This document shows positions 17,814 to 26,336 of a stretch of DNA of 64,000 nucleotides, piece after piece (positions within the stretch are counted from its first letter, which is position 1; every line of letters begins with the position of its first letter). Origin of the DNA: Paenibacillus borealis (GTDB lineage: Bacteria > Bacillota > Bacilli > Paenibacillales > Paenibacillaceae); NCBI RefSeq assembly GCF_000758665.1, contig NZ_CP009285.1, positions 4,774,001 through 4,838,000 of the forward strand, written 5' to 3'. Both the position numbers and the translations under genes were made by a program. The notes under the pieces are model-generated. The model was not told where the DNA came from, ran no database searches, and was given only the letters and a program-made list of their open reading frames with translations.

Positions 17814-19421
17814 CTATAGGCTATGCCCGCCTGAGAAGTCCAGTCCTGTATACTCGAAGTAGTCAAAATACGCCGCCTTCGCCTGCTGGTCCAGATCCTG
17901 GGCGCAGATCCCGGCATAAGAGCCGGTGAAGCCCAGCTTGCCGCCATGCTCATCCGAGAGGGTGCCGAAATCAAGCGGCGTACACATCGCCGTCCAGGCC
18001 TCCCCGTCCGGTGAAGCGTAGAACATAATATCTCTGCCGCTAATCTCTGCCTTCAAATAGTAACGCTCCCAGTCCTTCACCGAAATCTGCATGGAGGATA
18101 TTTCCCCATATTTGCCGGCCTGACACATTACGACGCCTAAAGCTACCCCTCTGAGTTCATCCGCCGTTACACGCAGATAATAGTAATCCTTGTCATCATA
18201 GTAGAGCACCAGTCCGGCCATCTGCATGAAGCTGTCCGGCTTGAATTCCAGGCAGGTAGTTACGGTGCAGGCAAAATGCTGAATCGGCCTCCCGATCAGA
18301 CTCTGGTCAAACAGCGATGCCAGGGATTCCCGGCCGCGCAGCCGCAAGAAGCCGGGACGCTCCCGGAGGCTCACCCACGATTCATCGAACGGCACGCGCA
18401 GACTCTGGTAAGGATAACCCAGCACAGGGCCGTCAAAATCATCGCGCTCCGGCAAGGCCTCGAACGGATACGGCGGAAGCTCCGGCGCTGCAGTCCGCAA
18501 GGCCGGCAGCTTCCCGCCCTGTGCGAGGCGCAGCCAGCCGTCCTCTGTCCAGACACAGCGCTGGATGGCCGTCTCCCGGCCCAGCGGATTCAGCTTGCCC
18601 GTTCCCGGGATCGGGCGGGTGCACAGATGAGCCATATACCATTCCCCGGACTGCGTCTCCACCAGCGAGCCGTGCCCCGCCTGCTGGAAGGCATAGGTCA
18701 GATCATGGGCCGTAGTCATAATCGGGTAATCCGGATCGGTCTCGAAAGGTCCGAATATGCTGCGGCTGCGGGCCATCGTGACCATATGATTCACTCCGGT
18801 GCCTCCTTCAGCAACCAGCAAATAGTAGTAATCTCCGCGCTTGTACAATTGCGGACCTTCGGTTACCCCTGTTGGAGTTCCTTTGTATATCTCATGAATA
18901 GGGCCGGTCAGTCTGCCGCTTTCCGGGTCATATTCCTGCATCACGATGCCGGAAAAGCTGCTGTGACTCTGCCGGAAATCCCAGCGCATGTTCAGCAGCC
19001 ACTTGCGACCGTCGCTGTCATGGAACAGGAACGGGTCGAATCCGCTGCCGTTCAGCCGCACCGGCGGGCTCCACGGTCCTTCAAGGCAGGTAGCGGTAAT
19101 CAGATAGTTATGCAGATCCTTATACACGCTGGAGCGGGACTTCACATCCGTAAACAGCAGGTAATACAGGCCGTTATCGTAGGATAGTGCCGGAGCCCAG
19201 ATAGAGCCGGAGCTTCCGTTGCCGCGCAGATCCACCTGTGAGGTCTCGGTCAGAACACGGGTAAGTGTATGCCAGTGCACCAGGTCACGGGAATGATGAA
19301 TCTCTACACCGGGGAACCATTCGAAGGTTGAGGTTGCGATATAATAGTCATCACCCACCCTGAGGAAAGACGGATCGGGATGAAAGCCGGTCAGCACCGG
19401 ATTGACAATGGTTGGAGCCAT
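17814..19421 (-). CDS. Glycoside hydrolase family 43, beta-xylosidase type
   Basis: 535-aa intracellular enzyme, no signal peptide. Residues 5-300 form the GH43 five-bladed propeller: the catalytic base Asp lies in HPDPSFLRVGDDYYIATS, the pKa-setting Asp in GSGFDPFLFHDSDG, and the acid Glu in GVTEGPQLYKRG. Residues about 325-530 form the XynB-type C-terminal beta-sandwich (LRGRESLASLFDQSLIGRPIQHF, KLGFTGSYAGICAQD). Such two-domain enzymes remove xylose, sometimes arabinose, from xylo-oligosaccharides. The ATG at 19421 follows AGGGGGT by 8 nt. The divergent AraC gene is a likely regulator. Confidence 0.9.
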   Translation of the reverse strand: MAPTIVNPVLTGFHPDPSFLRVGDDYYIATSTFEWFPGVEIHHSRDLVHWHTLTRVLTETSQVDLRGNGSSGSIWAPALSYDNGLYYLLFTDVKSRSSVYKDLHNYLITATCLEGPWSPPVRLNGSGFDPFLFHDSDGRKWLLNMRWDFRQSHSSFSGIVMQEYDPESGRLTGPIHEIYKGTPTGVTEGPQLYKRGDYYYLLVAEGGTGVNHMVTMARSRSIFGPFETDPDYPIMTTAHDLTYAFQQAGHGSLVETQSGEWYMAHLCTRPIPGTGKLNPLGRETAIQRCVWTEDGWLRLAQGGKLPALRTAAPELPPYPFEALPERDDFDGPVLGYPYQSLRVPFDESWVSLRERPGFLRLRGRESLASLFDQSLIGRPIQHFACTVTTCLEFKPDSFMQMAGLVLYYDDKDYYYLRVTADELRGVALGVVMCQAGKYGEISSMQISVKDWERYYLKAEISGRDIMFYASPDGEAWTAMCTPLDFGTLSDEHGGKLGFTGSYAGICAQDLDQQAKAAYFDYFEYTGLDFSGGHSL

Positions 19422-19603
19422 AATTGTTACCCCCTGGTTAATGTAAGTCACAGATTGGATTGGATTAGATTGATTAGATTGTACCGATAGGATTCTATAG
19501 AAGAATACCCGCTTTTATTGTAGCGCCTGAGAGAGCAGAAAGTTATAATGGGTTATAATAAAATGTTTGTATTTTGTCATGTTGGAGGCGTTAGCATAGC
19601 GTT

Positions 19604-20464
19604 ATGAAACAGCTATTCGAACCTGTTCTGTTTGCAAACCGTCAGTCTCTGATCTGGGACTATCACATCTATACCGATGATCATTACAAGGGATATTACC
19701 ACTGGCACCAGTGCTGTGAAATCATGTTCGTGCACGGCGGACAGGGCAGCATTGTGGTCAATCAGCAGATGTATGATATCCGCCCGGGCATGCTGTTTTT
19801 TTTCCAGCCCTATCAGCTGCACCGGATCTATTCTGAAGTTTCACCCGAGTGTCCGTTCGTACGCTCCATCTTCTATCTTGATCCCCATACTGCCGAGAAC
19901 CTGCTGCAGGGCTTCGCCAAACGCAAAGCGGTCTTCTCAGCGCTGTGGCAGGGCAGCAATACCTATTGCGGCTTCGATCTTGGCGACCGGATTGAAACCA
20001 TGGAGTGGTTCTACCGGAATTACAATGAGTTAAGGATCAAATCATCTGAGGAAGACCCGGAGGATATCACTATGCTGCTCCTGCAGTTGCTCAGCTGTAT
20101 CGGAACAGGCGATCAATCGCTGATCCATACCGGAGAGCGGCGGAATCTCCGCTATTCGGAGCAGATTATGAACTGGATCGAGGCGCATTATCAGGAAGAG
20201 GTTAATCTGGATCAGCTTGCGGAGGAGACTCATCTCTCGAAATCCTATGTCTCGCGGATCTTCCATCAGGAGACAGGCGGCCGGCTGGTTGACTATCTCA
20301 CCGCCCGGCGGCTGAAGCAGGCCTGCCGGCTGCTCGGAACGACCGATATGCCTGTGGAGCAGATTGGCATCGCTGTCGGATTCCCAAACGCCTCCTATTT
20401 CAACCAGCTGTTCAAACGGGTGCTGGGAACCACCCCGCTGAAATACCGGAAGGGGAACAAGTAG
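19604..20464 (+). CDS. AraC-family transcriptional regulator
   Basis: 286-aa regulator with an N-terminal cupin-like sensor (residues 20-130: YYHWHQCCEIMFVHGGQGSI, IRPGMLFFFQPYQLHRI) and a C-terminal double helix-turn-helix (about 180-280: VNLDQLAEETHLSKSYVSRIFHQETGG and IGIAVGFPNASYFNQLFKRVLGTTPLKYR). GGAGG lies 15 nt before the ATG, farther than usual, and an in-frame TAG shuts off any longer start. It is divergent from GH43 and upstream of GH88, so it may control either. The inverted repeat at 20512-20548 just downstream is a candidate target. Confidence 0.88.
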   Translation: MKQLFEPVLFANRQSLIWDYHIYTDDHYKGYYHWHQCCEIMFVHGGQGSIVVNQQMYDIRPGMLFFFQPYQLHRIYSEVSPECPFVRSIFYLDPHTAENLLQGFAKRKAVFSALWQGSNTYCGFDLGDRIETMEWFYRNYNELRIKSSEEDPEDITMLLLQLLSCIGTGDQSLIHTGERRNLRYSEQIMNWIEAHYQEEVNLDQLAEETHLSKSYVSRIFHQETGGRLVDYLTARRLKQACRLLGTTDMPVEQIGIAVGFPNASYFNQLFKRVLGTTPLKYRKGNK

Positions 20465-20511
20465 CTTATTCGGATCCCTGCTTGCTAGCCCGCTCAGGTC
20501 ACCGACTTTAT

Positions 20512-20582
20512 TTGAATATGACAATATTACGATATTTCGTCATATCAAATCACAACTTTCTGTAATCATAGGACGCTATACT
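20512..20582 (+). promoter_or_regulatory. Inverted repeat and weak promoter of the GH88 gene
   Basis: TTGAATATGAC (20512-20522) and GTCATATCAA (20539-20548) form an inverted repeat differing by one inserted base. A -10 box TATACT lies at 20577-20582, with no good -35 at 17-18 nt. A weak core promoter preceded by a dyad is what an activator-dependent AraC-type promoter looks like. The regulator assignment is inferred from the neighbouring gene. Confidence 0.5.
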
Positions 20583-20615
20583 GAAGCCATATTCTAATTA
20601 ATGGAGGCATCAGCT

Positions 20616-21722
20616 ATGAGTACAGCATATTGGCAGGAAGTTATGAACCGGCTGGATACGAAGGTATCGCGGATGATAAAGCAGATCGGCGGGAAATGTC
20701 CGCATTTCGCCGGAGAAGACGGTAAGTTCGATGATATCGCCTCCGACTGGTGGACGACCGGCTTCTGGCCGGGTATGCTCTGGATTATGCATGATATGAC
20801 CGGCAAGGAATACTATAAGGAAGCCGCTTGGCACTGGGACGAGACATTGGAGCAATGGTTCGTGAAGCCGACCGTGGAGCTGCATCATGACGTAGGTTTT
20901 CAGTTTTTGCCTACAGCCGTAATCAAGAACGTTCTGACCGGGGATGAGGATGGCCTGCGCCGGGGTCTTGAGGCTGCCACCTTCCTGGCCGCACGTTATA
21001 ACCCTGCCGGTAAGTTCATCCGCGCCTGGAATGAGGACAAACATGGCTGGGTGATCATCGACTGTATGCTGAACATCTCCCTGCTGTTCTGGGCAAGTAA
21101 GGTGACTGGCGATCCGCGCTATAGACATATTGCGGTCAGCCATGCGGAAACTGCAATGCAGTATGGTGTGCGTGAGGATGGATCGACCAAACATATCCTC
21201 TCCTTCGATGCCGAGACTGGCGCCTATATCGAGAATTTCGGCGGCCAGGGCTATTCCGCAGAATCGTGCTGGAGCCGGGGGGCTGCCTGGGGCCTATACG
21301 GGTTCATTAATACTTACCGCCACACCGGGGATGAACGTTTCTCGAATACAGCGAAGCGGATTGCCCACTATTTCATCTCCGCCCTTCCGGAAGATCACGT
21401 ACCGTACTGGGACTTCCGCCTGGCAGACGACAAGCGGATGTTCAGAGACAGCTCCGCCGCATCGATCGCTGCATCAGGCTTGCTGGAGCTGGCTGACATC
21501 GTGCCGCTTGGCGAGAAAAGCCTATACGCCAATGCCGCAGAACGGATCCTGCGTTCGCTGACCGAGAACTATGCCACCTGGGATCAGCCGGAGCATGAAG
21601 CTATTCTGCTGCACGGCACCGGCAGCGGCGACTCCTTCATCGATGTATCGCTGATCTACGGCGATTACTACTATGTTGAAGCTGTTGCCAAGCTGAACGG
21701 CTGGAAGCACCGGATTTTCTAG
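20616..21722 (+). CDS. Glycoside hydrolase family 88, unsaturated glucuronyl hydrolase
   Basis: 368-aa (alpha/alpha)6-barrel enzyme that removes the 4,5-unsaturated uronic acid left at oligosaccharide ends by polysaccharide lyases. It aligns by eye with the Bacillus sp. GL1 enzyme; the two catalytic aspartates are seen as Asp92 in HHDVGF and Asp149 in IIDCMLN. SCWSRGAAWGLYGF and PYWDFRLADD...RDSSAASIAASGLLE also match. The ATG at 20616 follows GGAGGCATCAGCT; there is no signal peptide, so it is cytoplasmic. The released uronate would feed KduI/KduD encoded at 41.5-43.9 kb. GH105 is the alternative but the sequence fits GH88 better. Confidence 0.9.
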   Translation: MSTAYWQEVMNRLDTKVSRMIKQIGGKCPHFAGEDGKFDDIASDWWTTGFWPGMLWIMHDMTGKEYYKEAAWHWDETLEQWFVKPTVELHHDVGFQFLPTAVIKNVLTGDEDGLRRGLEAATFLAARYNPAGKFIRAWNEDKHGWVIIDCMLNISLLFWASKVTGDPRYRHIAVSHAETAMQYGVREDGSTKHILSFDAETGAYIENFGGQGYSAESCWSRGAAWGLYGFINTYRHTGDERFSNTAKRIAHYFISALPEDHVPYWDFRLADDKRMFRDSSAASIAASGLLELADIVPLGEKSLYANAAERILRSLTENYATWDQPEHEAILLHGTGSGDSFIDVSLIYGDYYYVEAVAKLNGWKHRIF

Positions 21723-21740
21723 TCTGGTTAATGCATAACG

Positions 21741-21780
21741 CAAACAGCGGGCCCCCGTACTCTGGGAGACCCGCTGTTTG
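21741..21780 (+). terminator. Terminator hairpin behind the GH88 gene
   Basis: CAAACAGCGGG (21741-21751) pairs perfectly with CCCGCTGTTTG (21770-21780). The following uridine run is short (CCGTTT). Confidence 0.7.
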
Positions 21781-21937
21781 CCGTTTAAACTAATGATACT
21801 TAAGATCAATGGTGATTCACTACAAGTATTCTACAGCTACTATTATACAAAGCTGCATCTATCGGCTGATTGTCTGTAACGCCAAGCCCACTCAGGATCA
21901 TACAGGTGTCACAGCGTCACGATTCGATTCCGGTTCG

Positions 21938-22120
21938 AAATCCTGCACGGAATACAACATTTCCTTCATTTCATTCCCTCAAATCCAATAATGTTGTATA
22001 AAATACATCATTCATCTTCTTTCAGGCAGCCTTGCAGGAAAATTCCTGCATTTCAGTTCATACAACAATCCGCTCAAACGCACCGGTATTTCGGGTTCAA
22101 AGTTGTAATTCTTACAACAT
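21938..22120 (-). repeat. Interspersed element, TTGTA family, copy 1
   Basis: About 183 bp. Read on the minus strand it matches the copies at 49816 and 54788 along its whole length: GTTGTAAGAATTACAAC, then GTTGTATGAA exactly 52 bp on, then TTTTATACAACAT, then ATGTTGTATT...GCAGGATT. The central part is 5 bp longer than in the other two. It lies in the convergent gap between GH88 and GH52. No coding capacity is seen. Confidence 0.85.
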
Positions 22121-22250
22121 TTTACCTTCGCAGGTGAAATAACGCTAACCGTTCGCGGCTGAGCGAAAGCTTTGACAGCCACACATACGAAATGCTATAA
22201 TGGCTCCGCGTGTTTGGATAACCATTTCAGCTTTTTACGAATTTACGTTG

Positions 22251-22297
22251 CGTTTCTACGTTTCTACGTTTCTACGTTTCTACGTTTCTACGTTTCT
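22251..22297. repeat. Octamer microsatellite (TTTCTACG), 5.6 copies plus
   Basis: TTTCTACG is repeated head to tail from 22253 to 22292 with a partial sixth copy, flanked by degenerate CGTTT and CACTTTTC stretches. It lies 40 bp past the GH52 stop. Such arrays change length by slippage. As it is downstream of both neighbouring genes, an effect on translation is unlikely. Confidence 0.9.
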
Positions 22298-22336
22298 CAC
22301 TTTTCCTCACTTCCCCACTTATCAGCTTGCAAATAC

Positions 22337-24454
22337 TTACCCCCGCTGCTCCTCCAGCCACAGAACCGCCGTCACACCGCGCGGATAATATTTACTGCCG
22401 GTGATCTCGCCGGAGATAATCTGGTCGCTCCAGCTCCAGATCGAGAGCTGCGGATGTGTAAGCCAGGTTACATGTGCCGAATCGGCTGCATGGCCCTTGT
22501 CATCCCACTCCAAACCAAGAATCTGTCTGGCGATGAACTGGCACAGATAAATCTTGCTCAGCCAGCTGTTGTTGCTGGTGGAGGAGATTTTCCAGCCGCC
22601 GTCTCTGAACAGGCACACCCCTTCAACAAGCACGGCCTGCAGATGAGTGTCCAGCGCCGCGATGTATTCGCCGAACCGCCCCCCGCGCTCCAGCGCCTCC
22701 TTGCAGCCGGTAAAGTAAGGGAAAACGAGGCCTTCAATCGCCGGAATGATTTTGGAATCGTTGCCTTCTCCGATTACCGCCGGGATATAGCCGTCCTCTG
22801 TAACGCTGGCTACAATGGTTGCCGCACAGAGCTCTGCCTGTCTGCCGGCTGTCTGTGACAGCTCCGTATTGCCGTTATCGCGGAAGATCTTCTCCATCGC
22901 CAAATATGCAGCCCAGCATTTGCCTGCCAGGTAAATGTTGTTGCGCGCCTGGCCCAGCGACACATCCAGGCTGTCATACGTTGTAATCTCCGCTCCGCCC
23001 ATTGTCCGCGAGCTGTCCAGTGCCATCACACCGTTACGCTTCGCAGGATCCGGATGATCCCGGTTCAGCATGCTCTGCAGGCAGCTCTCCAGAACCGTAA
23101 GGTTGCGTTCCATCCAGCTCTTGTCACCTGTATGCTCCAGATATACCGCTGCAGTAAGAATCCAATTGACCAGCTGCTCATGGGTCATGTGCGAGAAGCA
23201 GCCGTCAATACCGTACAGCTCATAAGAGGAATAACCGGGACGCGAAACAGCATTGGCTACTCCCATATCATGAGTGAAGCTTAGCCCGCCCGGATACTCG
23301 GTCTTGTCTCCAGGGAAACGGACAGTATCCACGTAGCTGTACCGGTCCACGAACATATCCAGCTCATTGCGTACGGTCCACGGATTCATCTTCAGCTCAT
23401 AGAACAGCTGGTCAACCGTAAGATCGAATGTGTTCATCATCCGGTATTCGCCTTCGTTCACGACCCAGAACGGCTGATCTTTGTACTCCAGCAGCTCGGT
23501 TGAGCCATAATAACTGCGGATGGCGTGAGCCAGCATGAATGTCTGATCTTCGCTGAGCCCTGTTCCTTCCAGCATAGTGTTAGCCTGCTCTGCCTGATGC
23601 TTCAGCTGATCGAAACGGGATAGCGCATATTCTGCAACCGCCTCTACATTGCTGTAATAGCGGTTATAGTAATAACCGGCGTCCATTCCCGAGGTTACAT
23701 AACCGGACCGGTGGAAGCAGACTGCGAACCGGTAGACCTTCCGCTCCCCTGCGGGCACATCCATGACCAGCGCTCCTACCTGACCGAGCCCGAAGGTCCA
23801 GTTCTCCTCCAGCTCTGCTGTCAGAATATCCTCCATGGTGAAGTGCATGGCGGATTTCACGCTTCCCTGTTCGGCGGCAATCGCCAGGAACCGGCCCTGG
23901 CCGACACCTGTCAGCTCTGCCTGGCCGCCTTCGAAGCGTCTCAAGGCGTTATACGGATCATTGCCCTGGAAGCCGAAGAAGGCCCGGCGGACGGAATCAC
24001 CCGAAGTATTGTCAACTTCCAGCTCTACCAGCACCGCCGGCAGCAGTACTTCCTTGAGTTCCGCGTCTGCAGCTGTTTCCGGGTCCGGAACCGGCCGGAC
24101 CGGTGAGAGAATACGGAAGGTCAGATCACCCGCCTGCCAGCTGTCCGTAGCCAGGCGGAAATCGCGGGTGACCTCGCCGTCCGCAAAATGATAGAGAATC
24201 TGCGGCTTATCCGGGTTCGGATCCGGGTTCTCGATGTCATAACGCTTACTCTCGTCGTCGCTGCCCTGCTCATGGAAAGGCAAAGTATCGAAGCCGCTGC
24301 CGTCCTTGCGCTCCAGGCCAATATATATGTTCTGTCTCGGCGGTTTGCCCGCTTCCAGGTCGAAGCCGCCGGACGCTCCCTTAAATCCCAGGGTGAAGCT
24401 GGAAAATGAACCAATCGGTGAATGATGGGCATTAAAGAAATTATTCGTAGGCAT
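22337..24454 (-). CDS. Glycoside hydrolase family 52 beta-xylosidase
   Basis: 705-aa retaining beta-xylosidase, the same length as Geobacillus stearothermophilus XynB2 and clearly similar throughout (MPTNNFFNAHHSPIGSF start, RYDIENPDPNP, FTHDMGVAN, GGWKISSTSNNSWLSKIY, GSKYYPRGVT end). The known nucleophile Glu and acid Asp correspond to Glu334 in WVVNEGEYRMMN and Asp494 in TTYDSLDVSLGQARNN. No signal peptide: it would trim imported xylo-oligosaccharides in the cytoplasm, alongside GH43. GGAGGGAG lies 12 nt before the ATG. Divergent from an AraC-cupin pair, its probable regulators. Confidence 0.96.
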   Translation of the reverse strand: MPTNNFFNAHHSPIGSFSSFTLGFKGASGGFDLEAGKPPRQNIYIGLERKDGSGFDTLPFHEQGSDDESKRYDIENPDPNPDKPQILYHFADGEVTRDFRLATDSWQAGDLTFRILSPVRPVPDPETAADAELKEVLLPAVLVELEVDNTSGDSVRRAFFGFQGNDPYNALRRFEGGQAELTGVGQGRFLAIAAEQGSVKSAMHFTMEDILTAELEENWTFGLGQVGALVMDVPAGERKVYRFAVCFHRSGYVTSGMDAGYYYNRYYSNVEAVAEYALSRFDQLKHQAEQANTMLEGTGLSEDQTFMLAHAIRSYYGSTELLEYKDQPFWVVNEGEYRMMNTFDLTVDQLFYELKMNPWTVRNELDMFVDRYSYVDTVRFPGDKTEYPGGLSFTHDMGVANAVSRPGYSSYELYGIDGCFSHMTHEQLVNWILTAAVYLEHTGDKSWMERNLTVLESCLQSMLNRDHPDPAKRNGVMALDSSRTMGGAEITTYDSLDVSLGQARNNIYLAGKCWAAYLAMEKIFRDNGNTELSQTAGRQAELCAATIVASVTEDGYIPAVIGEGNDSKIIPAIEGLVFPYFTGCKEALERGGRFGEYIAALDTHLQAVLVEGVCLFRDGGWKISSTSNNSWLSKIYLCQFIARQILGLEWDDKGHAADSAHVTWLTHPQLSIWSWSDQIISGEITGSKYYPRGVTAVLWLEEQRG

Positions 24455-24629
24455 AACGTAAATGCACTCCCTCCAGGCTGTGTCCCGGCATTACCGGGCT
24501 CATAGCTCTATGTTAGCGCCGGCCCCGTTAATGCAACAGGCGCAAAGCCGCCAATTATTTGGACAAATCAATCGGACACGGCGGCCTATGCTATAATAAA
24601 GCCATCTTTTAGCGAAAAAGAGGTTGAAT

Positions 24630-25592
24630 ATGAACGTATTAGATCCCGGTACACAGCACTCCATGGACGGCCGGATGTCCCCGGATATACAGGCTGCTTT
24701 TCATATTTTTGCCGCCCACTGGCGCAAGGTTAACAGGGAGTGGCAATACCCGGTGCATACCCATCCCATGTTCGAGATTAACATCGTTCTGCAGGGGTCA
24801 CAGCAAATGGTGGTCGGCGGGCAGTCCTATACCCAGCACAGCGGTGACATTCTGTTTATCCGTCCGGGTATTGCACACTCCAGCCTGGGCACGGTTTCAG
24901 AGGATGAAATGACCTATTATTGCCTGCATTTCGACATCGATGATCTGGTCCTGCGCCGTTCCCTTATGACGATGGATACCGTCAGCCTTACCGGCAACAC
25001 TCCGGAGCTGCAGGCAATCCGTACGTCGCTTGATGCGATCATCAGCTCGACAATTCTCCCTGAAGCCAGCGATGCCCAGCGGAGCCGGCTGGTAACGCTG
25101 AATGCTTCGCTGCAGCTGTTCACCGCACTCAGCGGCTGGGTGCTGGCCGCAATGCCTTCGCCTGCCCGGGGAACACTGCCGGGGGTTACAGAGAAAACTG
25201 TCGCCCTGGCAAATGCCATTGAAGGACTGCTGCAGGAATCCGTATTCACCGCAGCAGTAACCGGCAGCCGGGCCGGAAGCATTGAAGACATCGCCGCCAA
25301 ACTCGGCTACAGCCCGAACCACTGCAACCGCGCCTTCCGGCAGATCTACGGACTTCCGCCGAGGCAGTATCTCTCCGGCCTGATTATCCGCCATGCCAAG
25401 CTGCTGCTGCTGGATAACAGCCTGTCTGTAGAGAGCATCGCCTACCGGCTCGGCTACCGCGATGTCTCCCATTTCAGCAAACAGTTCAAGCGCTGGACCG
25501 GCCTGCCTCCCATGGGCTACCGCCAGCTTACGGAGGAGCCTGGGAAGACAGACGACGGGGCATCATTCTCTAATACGCGGGGAGGCATTTAA
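24630..25592 (+). CDS. AraC-family transcriptional regulator
   Basis: 320-aa protein. Residues 20-110 form a cupin sensor (WQYPVHTHPMFEINIVLQG, GDILFIRPGIAHSSLG); residues 210-305 carry the AraC double helix-turn-helix (IEDIAAKLGYSPNHCNRAFRQIYGLPPRQYL and VESIAYRLGYRDVSHFSKQFKRWTGLPPMGYR). The ATG at 24630 follows AGAGG by 6 nt. It is divergent from the GH52 gene and its stop overlaps the start of the next cupin gene. A role in xylan-sugar sensing is inferred from context. Confidence 0.88.
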   Translation: MNVLDPGTQHSMDGRMSPDIQAAFHIFAAHWRKVNREWQYPVHTHPMFEINIVLQGSQQMVVGGQSYTQHSGDILFIRPGIAHSSLGTVSEDEMTYYCLHFDIDDLVLRRSLMTMDTVSLTGNTPELQAIRTSLDAIISSTILPEASDAQRSRLVTLNASLQLFTALSGWVLAAMPSPARGTLPGVTEKTVALANAIEGLLQESVFTAAVTGSRAGSIEDIAAKLGYSPNHCNRAFRQIYGLPPRQYLSGLIIRHAKLLLLDNSLSVESIAYRLGYRDVSHFSKQFKRWTGLPPMGYRQLTEEPGKTDDGASFSNTRGGI

Positions 25593-25945
25593 TGAAGATA
25601 TACAATTTCCAACAAGAATCCGGCAAACCCATATCAGCCTTCAATTCCGATTTCATTATCTCCAAGATCATTCATACAGGATCAGATGCTCATATCGGCT
25701 GCGTATATCTTGGTCACCAGGGAGTGATCGGTTATCATCAGGCGACATGTCCGCAGCTGCTGCTGATTATGAACGGTGAAGGATATGTCAGGGGCGGAGA
25801 AGAAGAATTTACAGCGGTCCGGGCAGGCCAAGCTGTCTTCTGGGAGCAGGATGAATGGCATGAGACCCGGACCGATTCGGGAATGACTGCGATTATTATA
25901 GAAAGTGATTCGCTGAATCCTGCTGCCAATATGACACTGGTATAA
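25592..25945 (+). CDS. Small single-domain cupin protein
   Basis: 117-aa protein of cupin fold: residues 35-100 include GVIGYHQATCPQLLLIMNGEGYVRGG and AGQAVFWEQDEWHETRTD. Its ATG overlaps the TAA of the AraC gene by one base (TAATG), so the two are translationally coupled. The set resembles an AraC protein whose sensory cupin has been supplied twice, or a sugar-binding/epimerising partner. No catalytic motif identifies a reaction. Confidence 0.75.
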   Translation: MKIYNFQQESGKPISAFNSDFIISKIIHTGSDAHIGCVYLGHQGVIGYHQATCPQLLLIMNGEGYVRGGEEEFTAVRAGQAVFWEQDEWHETRTDSGMTAIIIESDSLNPAANMTLV

Positions 25946-25988
25946 GAGGGAGCACAATATTGTATTACTCAGCAACCGCTGGTGAATA

Positions 25989-26163
25989 GGACTGAGATTC
26001 CGTTATTTGAGCAAATCAGGCGAAATTACCTGCCAATCGGACTGAGATTCCGCTAAGTGTCCTGCCACGTGTCTTTTGGAGCCCAAAAACACAAGATAGC
26101 GGAATCTCAGTCCGCTTCCGCCTTATGGAGCGTTATTTTGGCAAAATAACGGAATCTCAGTCC
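25989..26163. repeat. Four-site element, GGACTGAG family, copy 1
   Basis: The 17-mer GGACTGAGATTCCGYTA occurs at 25989 and 26039, and inverted at 26097-26113 and 26147-26163. Spacing is 50 bp between the direct pair, 75 bp across the central pair and 50 bp between the inverted pair, giving a 175-bp dyad. The 33-bp spacers and 41-bp centre are unrelated in sequence to those of the second copy at 35762. It lies in the convergent gap between the cupin gene and the permease gene. Confidence 0.93.
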
Positions 26164-26267
26164 ACTTGAGGAGCAAGATCACCCAGATGGCGAATTCGGG
26201 GCGAATTACTTGGTCAATTATCGGCAGATTAGGCACTCAGCGCATCACAAGGCCCTCCTATATATAC

Positions 26268-26311
26268 AAAAACTCCGCAAACCATTACATAATGGCCCGC
26301 GGAGTTTTTTT
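26268..26311. terminator. Bidirectional terminator
   Basis: AAAAACTCCGC pairs with GCGGAGTTTTT across a 20-nt loop, followed on the plus strand by T7 and on the minus strand by a shorter T run. It serves the cupin gene and the ABC permease unit. Confidence 0.85.
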
Positions 26312-26336
26312 ATTTTCCCAGGAGAGCACACACCTC

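Noticed and set aside
22172..22858. 228-codon plus-strand frame starting in the octamer region
   Set aside because: Overlaps the conserved C-terminal end of GH52 in antisense; its N-terminal repeats are just translated microsatellite.
25989..26163. CRISPR-like reading of 17-bp repeats with 33-bp spacers
   Set aside because: Only two sites per orientation, sites switch strand in the middle, and the geometry is identical at another locus with different spacers; no cas genes.
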